Source of the DNA: Limnohabitans sp.
GTDB lineage: Bacteria > Pseudomonadota > Gammaproteobacteria > Burkholderiales > Burkholderiaceae_C
Assembly (NCBI RefSeq): GCF_017848645.1
Contig: NZ_JAFEIF010000019.1
Location: forward strand, 1-40,706
Reading direction: 5' to 3'
Length of the DNA stretch: 40,706 nucleotides
Shown here piece by piece: positions 6,673 to 12,380 of this stretch; position 1 is the stretch's first letter; each line of letters starts with the position of its first letter. The notes beneath the pieces are model-generated. The model saw only the letters and a list, made by a program, of their open reading frames with translations. It made no database searches and was not told where the DNA came from. Both the position numbers and the translations under genes were made by a program.

Positions 6673-7019
6673 ACGATGGAATCGAGCTGAACTTTGAGTG
6701 TGGGCAGATCGTTTTGCAAAGTTTGCCAAACAATGGTCAAGTCCACAGTGAAATAACCATGTGCCAAGGCGTTGCGCATTTCATAGGCAAAACCCCAAGG
6801 TATTTCGGTGTGTTGTGTCGCAAATGCTGGGTGATGTTTGGTCACGTTGTTGCACGCTTCACCAATGATTTCCAGGTTGCGAATGACCGCATCACATGTC
6901 TTTTGATCGGCCATGAAGCTGTCGATCGTCATGTTGGCCGTGTAGTCCTGAATGCGAGAAATGGCTTGGGAAATATGACCCAAATAATCGGTCACCCGCT
7001 GTGGGTGCGTGCGGCTCAT
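6663..7019 (-). CDS. hepT: HepT toxin, HEPN ribonuclease (DUF86)
   Basis: 118 residues, the normal size of HepT. It opens with the helical DYLGHISQAISRIQDYTANM and carries the HEPN active-site pattern RNALAHGY (about 82-89), an R-x4-H motif followed by the tyrosine that the partner modifies. Family knowledge: HepT cleaves RNA and is neutralised when MntA adds AMP to that tyrosine. The start overlaps the MntA stop by four bases. Its last codons run into a DUF924 3'-end scar, so the original C terminus may have been trimmed or replaced. Confidence 0.88.
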   Translation of the reverse strand: MSRTHPQRVTDYLGHISQAISRIQDYTANMTIDSFMADQKTCDAVIRNLEIIGEACNNVTKHHPAFATQHTEIPWGFAYEMRNALAHGYFTVDLTIVWQTLQNDLPTLKVQLDSIVPE

Positions 7020-7306
7020 ACCGCCTTGGCCTCGCGCAGCACAAGCTCGCGGAAACTGGCGGGCAGGCTGTTGGGGGTGAGCACATCAACTTCCATGTGT
7101 AACAGTTGCTTGAGCTCAAAACGAATGGCACCAATGTCCAGCAGTGTGGTTTGGGCCGTGGGCTCGACCAGCAAATCCAGATCGCTGTCGGCGGTATCGT
7201 CGCCATGCAAGGCAGAGCCGAACACGCGCACATCACTCATGTGGTGACGCAGCACAATCTCTCGGATCTGAGCGCGGTGGAGTGAAAGTGCTTCGGAAGG
7301 TCGCAT
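7016..7306 (-). CDS. mntA: MntA antitoxin, minimal nucleotidyltransferase
   Basis: 96 residues from the ATG at 7306; the upstream extension in the longer frame lies in the neighbouring DUF924 end and is rejected. The nucleotidyltransferase signature is GSALHGDDTADSDLDLL (about 36-52), with both catalytic aspartates present. The C-terminal part (GAIRFELKQLLHMEVDVLTP) is typical of MNT proteins. Family knowledge: MntA transfers AMP to HepT and so blocks its RNase activity. It is encoded directly before hepT with a 4-base overlap. Confidence 0.87.
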   Translation of the reverse strand: MRPSEALSLHRAQIREIVLRHHMSDVRVFGSALHGDDTADSDLDLLVEPTAQTTLLDIGAIRFELKQLLHMEVDVLTPNSLPASFRELVLREAKAV

Positions 7307-7358
7307 GGGGTGTAGTTTAAAGCGATTGATCCGCGCTGCCCACCCAAAGGCGGATGAC

Positions 7359-7898
7359 TTAAAACCCCGACCCCGGCTCACTCAAAAACGCCAGCTCCTC
7401 GGGCGTGGACTCGCGGCCCAAGATGGCGTTGCGGTGGGGGTAGCGGCCGAAGCGCTCGATGATGGCTTGGTGGCGCTGCTCGAAGCGCAGGGTGTCTTCT
7501 AGTCCCGGCTGCGCAAACAGGCGGGCGGCTTGGGTGTGCACCAGGGCGGACTCGCTGTGCATGTAGGGCATGTAGGCAAAGCTGCGCTGCGCCAAGGGCA
7601 GGCTGCGGTCTTGCCCACTGGCCACCAGCTCTTGCGCCAGCGCCAAGGCGAGCGCGTCTTGCGCAAAGGCTTGGGGCGTGTCGCGGTAGACGTTGCGCGA
7701 GAACTGGTCGAGCACCAAGACCTCGGCCAAGCGCCCCTCGGGTGTGGCGCGCCAGGCAAACAACTCACACCGCGCCGCCGCCACCAGCGTGGCCCCGAAG
7801 CGGGTGCGGATGGCTTCGTCCAAGGCGGCGTCTTTGGCGAAGTGGTGCTTTGGGGTGAGTTCGGTGAACCAGAAGTGGAGGATGGAGTGGGGTTGCAT
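7359..7898 (-). CDS. DUF924 family protein, copy 4, the only intact one
   Basis: 179 residues, close to the usual DUF924 length. Recognisable blocks are ILHFWFTELTPKHHFAKDAA (about 5-24), EVLVLDQFSRNVYRDTPQAF (about 60-79), SFAYMPYMHSE (about 105-115) and the end PHRNAILGRES through LSEPGSGF. The fold is predicted to be all-helical and TPR-like; no biochemical role is established. The start at 7898 was chosen because family members begin at this point and GGAGA lies ten bases upstream; the ATG at 7958 adds 20 atypical residues. Five copies occur in 8 kb and four are broken. This copy lies between MntA-HepT and the HEPN/nucleotidyltransferase pair. Confidence 0.88.
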   Translation of the reverse strand: MQPHSILHFWFTELTPKHHFAKDAALDEAIRTRFGATLVAAARCELFAWRATPEGRLAEVLVLDQFSRNVYRDTPQAFAQDALALALAQELVASGQDRSLPLAQRSFAYMPYMHSESALVHTQAARLFAQPGLEDTLRFEQRHQAIIERFGRYPHRNAILGRESTPEELAFLSEPGSGF

Positions 7899-7964
7899 GT
7901 GAAAAATGTCTCCAGCTGCATGCGGCGCTGTCGAGAACGCCAGCGCTGTCGAGGGCATGGCTGT

Positions 7965-8384
7965 TCAGTCAGGGGATTGAAGGGCGATCAAAACGCGTTG
8001 GGCGGCGGCGATCAGATCGGTGACCAAGCGTGCATCGACATCCATCATGCCTTCGTACTCGCCCAGGTTGCGCTTGTTGTGACACAAGTCCAGCACGCGC
8101 CAAACCTCAGGCCCCAGCCCCAGTGTGTGTGGCAATGCCTGAAAGACTATGTAGCGGTTGCTCGGGCGAAAGCCTTTCTTTCGCATTGCAGCCAAACACA
8201 AGGCGTGTGCAGCGTTGTAGGCCAGATCAAAGCGGCTTTCCAACGCCAGTGTGGCGCTGGCTGCATCGTTCAAGCGGGTGCTGCCCGTTCGCAGCAAACC
8301 CGCGATTTCGGCGGCGTCGGGTGGCTCAGCTTTGAGCGAGCCGCTGGGGCCGCTCAGATTTTCAAGTGGGGTGGGTGGGCTCAT
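7965..8384 (-). CDS. HEPN-domain protein, probable toxin of a second MNT/HEPN pair
   Basis: 139 residues. A helical HEPN-like core runs from about 40 to 120 (FDLAYNAAHALCLAAMRKKG, then LCHNKRNLGEYEGM). The RNLGEY segment is the counterpart of the R-x-x-x-x-H/Y motif; no histidine is present at the usual place, so RNase activity is uncertain. The start overlaps the end of the nucleotidyltransferase gene by 23 bases. The group is distinct from HepT (DUF86) at 6663-7019. A decayed copy of the same pair is at 1-215. Confidence 0.72.
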   Translation of the reverse strand: MSPPTPLENLSGPSGSLKAEPPDAAEIAGLLRTGSTRLNDAASATLALESRFDLAYNAAHALCLAAMRKKGFRPSNRYIVFQALPHTLGLGPEVWRVLDLCHNKRNLGEYEGMMDVDARLVTDLIAAAQRVLIALQSPD

Positions 8385-8985
8385 GTTGCGGTGACTCCTC
8401 CTGGCCGATCAGCCATATCTTTGGCTGTTGCATCACACGGTTGATGAAGGCATTGTCACCCAGTTGGCGGGCTTTGAAGTCGGTTGCTGAGTAAATGGCA
8501 GGGTTGATGGGGCGCCCCAGCGTTTGGCTGGCGGGCTCCAGCGCCGCGAACACATCGCCATAGCCCAGCGTGTCGCTGACCAGCAGCACGTCGATATCGC
8601 TGGCGCTGGTGTCTTGCTGCTTGGCCATGGAGCCAAACACAAACGCCAACGAAATTTGCGGCGCAATCGGCAAGAGCGCCGTGCGCAGCACATCGGCCAG
8701 CCCCATGGTTTTGAGCACCAGAGCGCGCAGCTCGGTAAACACGGGCGAAGCCGCGTTGGCCTGAAAGTGTTTTTGGTTGCCCTGTTTGCGTACCGTGAGC
8801 AAACCCGCTGCAGCCAGATCGGCCAACTCGCGCTGCACAGCCCCTGCGCCCGACTGAGCCAAGCCAATAACTTCGTTGGTGTAGAAGCTGCGGTCCGGCG
8901 CAACAAACAGCACGGCCAGCACGCGCTGACGCACCTTTGAAAACAGCGCGTCGGCGATGGAAGAGGTGATTGAAGCGCTATTCAT
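8362..8985 (-). CDS. HTH-nucleotidyltransferase, probable antitoxin and regulator
   Basis: 207 residues. Residues about 10-75 form a winged helix (VRQRVLAVLFVAPDRSFYTN, then AGLLTVRKQGNQKHFQ). Residues about 95-170 are a minimal nucleotidyltransferase with FVFGSMAKQQ and SASDIDVLLV, the G-S-x10-D-x-D signature. Fusing a DNA-binding domain to an MNT domain is known in this branch and suggests autoregulation. Starts at 9006 and 8991 are also possible, but they fall within palindromes that look like operators; the ATG at 8985 fits family N termini. No ribosome site precedes it. Confidence 0.78.
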   Translation of the reverse strand: MNSASITSSIADALFSKVRQRVLAVLFVAPDRSFYTNEVIGLAQSGAGAVQRELADLAAAGLLTVRKQGNQKHFQANAASPVFTELRALVLKTMGLADVLRTALLPIAPQISLAFVFGSMAKQQDTSASDIDVLLVSDTLGYGDVFAALEPASQTLGRPINPAIYSATDFKARQLGDNAFINRVMQQPKIWLIGQEESPQHEPTHPT

Positions 8986-9021
8986 ACCCATAATGGGTTT
9001 GATCATACCTTATTTGGGTAT
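8986..9021 (-). promoter_or_regulatory. Tandem operators before the HTH-nucleotidyltransferase gene
   Basis: ACCCAT-A-ATGGGT (8986-8998) is a perfect palindrome touching the start codon. ATACC-N7-GGTAT (9005-9021) is a second related palindrome 6 bases further up. Both share the half-site ACC(C)/GG(G)T. They are placed as expected for repression by the winged helix encoded next to them. Confidence 0.5.
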
Positions 9022-9055
9022 TTTTTGGGGCGTCAGAGCACTTGAGTTGGTAGGA

Positions 9056-9070
9056 GCTAAAACCCCGACC
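9056..9070 (-). repeat. Short DUF924 3'-end scar after higA
   Basis: GCTAAAACCCCGACC matches the final codons and stop of DUF924 (compare 7358-7372 and 9804-9818). Only 15 bases are shared and the match ends abruptly. On its own it could be chance; its position between two modules fits the pattern at other borders. Confidence 0.4.
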
Positions 9071-9099
9071 GTCTGCGTATAGCTTGTGGGTTTATTGTT

Positions 9100-9396
9100 T
9101 CAAGCCACCCGCTTTACAGACAGCTTGACGGTGTAACCCAACTTCGCCGCCACATTGACGAGTGCGTCGAGCGTGAATTTGTGGGTGCGGCCCTTCACCA
9201 GATCGTTCATGCGCGGCTGGCTGATGCCAGCGCGTTGTGCGGCCTCGGCTTGGGTGATGTCGAGTTTAAGGATGACCTTGCGGATGTGCGAGACCAAGTC
9301 GGCGCGCAGCAACAGGTTTTGCGCTTCGGGTTCGGCAAAGCCGAGGTCGTGGAAGACGTTGTCGCTGCCAACGACCATGTTCAGTTTGTTGCTCAT
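9100..9396 (-). CDS. HigA-type antitoxin, XRE helix-turn-helix
   Basis: 98 residues. The helix-turn-helix covers about 46-86 (ITQAEAAQRAGISQPRMNDL, then FTLDALVNVAAKLGY). The layout with a helical N-terminal arm of about 40 residues before the XRE domain matches the COG5606/HigA2 antitoxins. The start overlaps the toxin stop by four bases, and the toxin-first order is typical of higBA. It should bind the toxin and repress the operon. Confidence 0.85.
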   Translation of the reverse strand: MSNKLNMVVGSDNVFHDLGFAEPEAQNLLLRADLVSHIRKVILKLDITQAEAAQRAGISQPRMNDLVKGRTHKFTLDALVNVAAKLGYTVKLSVKRVA

Positions 9397-9731
9397 GACT
9401 GATTGCCTGCCTTTCTTGTGTTCAGCAATGCGTTGTAACGGGTGTGCGCCAACTCCAAATCGGGTGCGGCGGTCTTCTGTGTCTTCTTGACGAAAGCATG
9501 CAGCACATACACCGCCTCTGAAAATTTGGCCACGTAAATCACCCTGTACTGGTTGCCTGCTCGCACCCGGATCTCGAAAACGCCAGCGCCCACGGTCGTC
9601 ATGGGTTTGAAGTCGCTGGGCATCAAACCGTTTTGAATCTGCCGCAACTCCGTACCCACCATGGCCCGAGCTTCATCGGGAAATTCTCTGACCGCATTGA
9701 GACTGGTGCCTAGCCAATGGATGCGTTTCAT
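9393..9731 (-). CDS. HigB/RelE-type toxin (Gp49-like, DUF891)
   Basis: 112 residues with the pattern IHWLGTSLNAVREFPDEARA at the start, then VGAGVFEIRVRAGNQYRVIY and AVYVLHAFVKKTQKT, the hallmarks of the phage Gp49-like RelE relatives. Family knowledge: ribosome-dependent mRNA cleavage. The start is preceded by an A-rich stretch and a short inverted repeat, TATC-AAAAAA-GATA (about 9738-9751), which may be the operator. The gene is intact and followed directly by the HigA-type antitoxin. Confidence 0.85.
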   Translation of the reverse strand: MKRIHWLGTSLNAVREFPDEARAMVGTELRQIQNGLMPSDFKPMTTVGAGVFEIRVRAGNQYRVIYVAKFSEAVYVLHAFVKKTQKTAAPDLELAHTRYNALLNTRKAGNQS

Positions 9732-9805
9732 TTTATATCTTTTTTGATAATTTATGGTGATGTATGTATCTCAACGGTAGACGATTGACCAAGTGCCAGC
9801 AAGGC

Positions 9806-10160
9806 TTAAAACCCCGACCCCGGCTCACTAAAAAAAGCCAGCTCCTCGGCCGTGGACTGTCGGCCCAAGATGGCGTTGCGGTGGGGGTAGCGGCCAAAGG
9901 GTTTGATGATGGTTTGGTGGCGCTGCTCAAAGCGCAGGGTGTCTTCCATGCCCGGCTGCGCAAACAGGAGGGCGGCTTGGGTGTGCACCAGGGCGGATTC
10001 GCTGTGCATGTAGGGCATGTAAGCAAAGCTTCGCTGCGCCAAGGGTAGGCTGCGGTCCTGGCCACCAGCTCTTGCGCCAGCGCCAAGGCCAGCGCGTCTT
10101 GCGCAAAGGCTTGCGGGGTGTGTCCGTGCAGACGTTGCGTGAGAACTGGTTGCGCACCCG
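9806..10160 (-). pseudogene. DUF924 gene, copy 5, truncated and frameshifted
   Basis: The C-terminal half reads QDRSLPLAQRSFAYMPYMHS to FSEPGSGF, as in the intact copy. Near 10056 seven bases are missing relative to 7610-7625, which shifts the frame. Upstream, homology continues to about 10157 (the LDQFSRN region) and then stops; the DUF4276 gene ends at 10171. About 60 N-terminal residues are therefore absent. The truncation point is probably where the ATPase/DUF4276 module joined. Confidence 0.8.
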
Positions 10161-10170
10161 ATGTCGGTGT

Positions 10171-10719
10171 TCAAAAACCGGACAGCGCTTTGAATAGAAA
10201 TTGGAAACTGGTAGAGCGGTTGCGTTCGGGCACCATGGCGCGTGATATACGCCTTGCACCATCGCGCTTGCCGTAAAAAGGAAGTACACGTTTCAGCTCT
10301 TCATAAGGGCTGCCCAAATGATCCGGTGCTCTGAACTTGGCAGAACGCGCGTGTGCTGCCAATGCGGGTTTTTCAAAGGCTATAGCGATCGCCTCCCAAT
10401 CTCCCACAAAAAATGTTTCCAACTCACGGCAAGCAATTCGGATGACGGCTTCTGGTCGGCCAGCTTCATCACACAAGGCACGGAGCCGCTGCTTGATTTG
10501 GACGCAGTCGCCACTGTCTTGGTCTCGCATGACTAAAAACTGAGAGTTGGGTAGACGCCAATAACGAATACGTCGGGCGAGTTGCTTTTCCAGATCCTGC
10601 TTGCCTTCAAAAACCTGAAAATGCAGCGTGACATCTGCAGGCGTGTGCCTTGCAAGAAACCCACGCAAGAAATCTTCTGCGGATGGTTCTTCCAGAAAAA
10701 ACACCCAATTTCGGCTCAA
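10171..10719 (-). CDS. DUF4276 protein, Toprim-like partner of the ATPase
   Basis: 182 residues when read from a TTG at 10719, which overlaps the ATPase stop as TTGA and has GGGAG seven bases upstream; the ATG at 10752 gives 11 extra residues that do not resemble family starts. Motifs fit a reduced Toprim fold: WVFFLEEPSAEDFL with an early acidic residue, then FLVMRDQDSGDC with D-x-D, and later CRELETFFVGDW. Family knowledge: DUF4276 genes commonly sit beside AAA/ABC-type ATPases; separate ATPase and Toprim genes also form PARIS, and fused ones form OLD. A nuclease or effector role is inferred. Confidence 0.78.
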   Translation of the reverse strand: MSRNWVFFLEEPSAEDFLRGFLARHTPADVTLHFQVFEGKQDLEKQLARRIRYWRLPNSQFLVMRDQDSGDCVQIKQRLRALCDEAGRPEAVIRIACRELETFFVGDWEAIAIAFEKPALAAHARSAKFRAPDHLGSPYEELKRVLPFYGKRDGARRISRAMVPERNRSTSFQFLFKALSGF

Positions 10720-11912
10720 GGGTTGGCTCCCGGGAAAAGGCCCTGTTTCCACAAATAACCCATTTGGTCACCAGCCTCCATATAGGCTTTGATCTGCTCA
10801 TCGTCAGCAGCGCGATGAACTTGGGTGTAGCCGTTTTCTTTGACCAGCCAGAACACTTCACCGAGTTCCGCTGCGTTAAGGAAGTCGGGCGAGTGGGTTG
10901 TCACAAAGACTTGACCGCCACGCATGGCGTAAGTCCTGAACTCTTCGGCCAAATCCCATTGCAAGGACGGGTAAAGCTGATTTTCTGGTTCTTCAACACA
11001 CAGCAAGGGGTGGGGTGCTGGGTCGTACAACAAGACCAAATACGCCAGCATTTTGATGGTGCCGTCCGAGACAAATTTCGCCAGAAACGGGTCTTCAAAA
11101 CTGCCATCTGAAAACTTGAGCAGGACGCGACCCTCTTCGGTAGTTTTGGCCTCCACCTTGGTCACGCCAGGCACCGTCTGTTTCAGGCGCTCCAGAATCC
11201 TGTCAAACACAGGGCGGTGGTTTTTGTAGAGAAACTCCACAACCAAAGACAAGTTTTCACCTTCACGCGACAGATGTTCGGCGTAGCCCGATTCAGCTTC
11301 AGGTCTGGCACGGTTAATGTGGAAGTCAGACAGGTGCCAGTTTTCGATCAGGTTTCCCAAAGCAACAACAGCCGGAAAACGCTCAAACTGGGCCAACCCC
11401 TTGATGGCCAGAATGTCAGGACTTTTGAGTGTTTGACTCTCACGCTGTAATTGCCGCTCATCTTCTACGGTATCCAGTTCGTTTGTGACTGCTTCACCCC
11501 GACCCATTGAAAAATCCAGAAACTTCCAAGGTTGCCCCCGGCTGCCACGACGGTATTGAAGAACCTCCCGCGTTACGGCGGGACGGCCGTCAAGTTCGTC
11601 CACATGCAGCTCGTAAGTGATGAGACGTGAGCGTCCATCGGCCAGCGTGGCGCGCAGTTTGATTTCGATTTCTATGGGGCCGCTGCTGCCCCGGCTGCGC
11701 ACTTCTGCCAGACCACGGCTGCCGCCCAAGCGCCCCAGCGCTGCCGTGACGTTGGTGGTCATGGCATCACGCAAAAAAGCGAACACCGAAAACAAGGTGC
11801 TTTTGCCAGTGCCATTGGCACCCACCAGCACGCAAAAGCGCGGAATATTCTTCAGGTGCACATTTTGAAAAGCGCGGAAGTTTTTCAGGCGCAAGGATTC
11901 GATTTGTTGCAT
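10716..11912 (-). CDS. AAA_21/OLD-like ABC-type ATPase
   Basis: 398 residues. It opens with IESLRLKNFRAFQNVHLKNI, as SMC/RecF/OLD-type ATPases do. Walker A is GANGTGKST (about 32-40), a signature-like SDGTIKMLAYL precedes Walker B LLCVEEPENQLYP (about 304-316), and the H-loop is TTHSPDFL. This complete set argues for an active, dimerising ATPase. It is translationally coupled to the DUF4276 gene. Such pairs are typical of phage-defence or toxin systems, but I cannot name a tested one. The start lacks a clear ribosome site. The pair sits between a truncated DUF924 copy and a glnS-tail remnant. Confidence 0.85.
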   Translation of the reverse strand: MQQIESLRLKNFRAFQNVHLKNIPRFCVLVGANGTGKSTLFSVFAFLRDAMTTNVTAALGRLGGSRGLAEVRSRGSSGPIEIEIKLRATLADGRSRLITYELHVDELDGRPAVTREVLQYRRGSRGQPWKFLDFSMGRGEAVTNELDTVEDERQLQRESQTLKSPDILAIKGLAQFERFPAVVALGNLIENWHLSDFHINRARPEAESGYAEHLSREGENLSLVVEFLYKNHRPVFDRILERLKQTVPGVTKVEAKTTEEGRVLLKFSDGSFEDPFLAKFVSDGTIKMLAYLVLLYDPAPHPLLCVEEPENQLYPSLQWDLAEEFRTYAMRGGQVFVTTHSPDFLNAAELGEVFWLVKENGYTQVHRAADDEQIKAYMEAGDQMGYLWKQGLFPGANP

Positions 11913-11973
11913 GGCATTTTGGTGTTTGGCGCTACCCTGGTATTTTTCTGCTCTTAACTAAGAGGCGTGGCCG

Positions 11974-12150
11974 TTACTTTGCCCAGCCATCTTTCAACCC
12001 CGTCACCCGATTAAACACCGGCTTGATCCCAGGAACGTGATCCAGGCGGTCGTACAGGCGCACTTCGGCCTGCACGCCGTCGGCCCCGCTTACCCTGGTG
12101 ATGGCGGCTTTGGCTTTGACGCTGTCGCTGCCGGGGGGGGCGCTCTTGAT
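11974..12150 (-). pseudogene. Partial duplicate of the glnS 3' end
   Basis: It matches the last part of glnS: DSVKAKAAITRVSGADGVQA, then EVRLYDRL joined directly to DHVPGIKPVFNRVTGLKDGW and a stop. Relative to glnS about 120 bp are missing between two copies of CAGGCGGTC (12423-12431 and 12606-12614 in the intact gene). One copy of that nonamer remains at the junction. The result is a short open frame of no evident function. It lies on the far side of the 66-residue gene from glnS itself. Confidence 0.85.
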
Positions 12151-12179
12151 GCTCAGAGTCATAAGGGCTTGTATTTAAG

Positions 12180-12380
12180 TCATTGGGCTGGCCGTGCTGT
12201 GCGGTCAGGTGTGTTCAGGCCGTGCGCTCCTTTTTTGTTCTTTTCAGCGGGTACAACTTTGCCAAAGGCTTGCGCCAGTCGTTGTGCCCGGTCTGCCGAT
12301 TGCAGCAATGCCTTTTGCAGTGCGCGTGGGCTGGGGGTCAGCTGCGGGCCAACGCGAGGGTTTGCGAGTGGGGTTGTCAT
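12180..12380 (-). CDS. Small basic protein of unknown function after glnS
   Basis: 66 residues, starting on the base after the glnS stop codon, so translation may be coupled. The segment SPRALQKALLQSADRAQRLA is a strongly helical, amphipathic stretch. I do not recognise a named family; similar short proteins occur in Burkholderiales to my recollection. It is flanked on both sides by glnS 3'-end sequence, which suggests it arrived or was duplicated with a piece of glnS. It could be a chance frame, but its helical segment argues otherwise. Confidence 0.5.
   Translation of the reverse strand: MTTPLANPRVGPQLTPSPRALQKALLQSADRAQRLAQAFGKVVPAEKNKKGAHGLNTPDRTARPAQ

Noticed and set aside
2468..10160. 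Integron-like cassette array
   Set aside because: Genes share one orientation and many are toxin-antitoxin pairs, but I found no RYYYAAC/GTTRRRY core sites, no integrase gene and no attC-like spacing. The recurring borders are DUF924 ends instead.
10168..10185. DUF4276 end as another DUF924 scar
   Set aside because: The match is only about 13 of 18 bases, so it is mentioned within the island finding but not called as a repeat.
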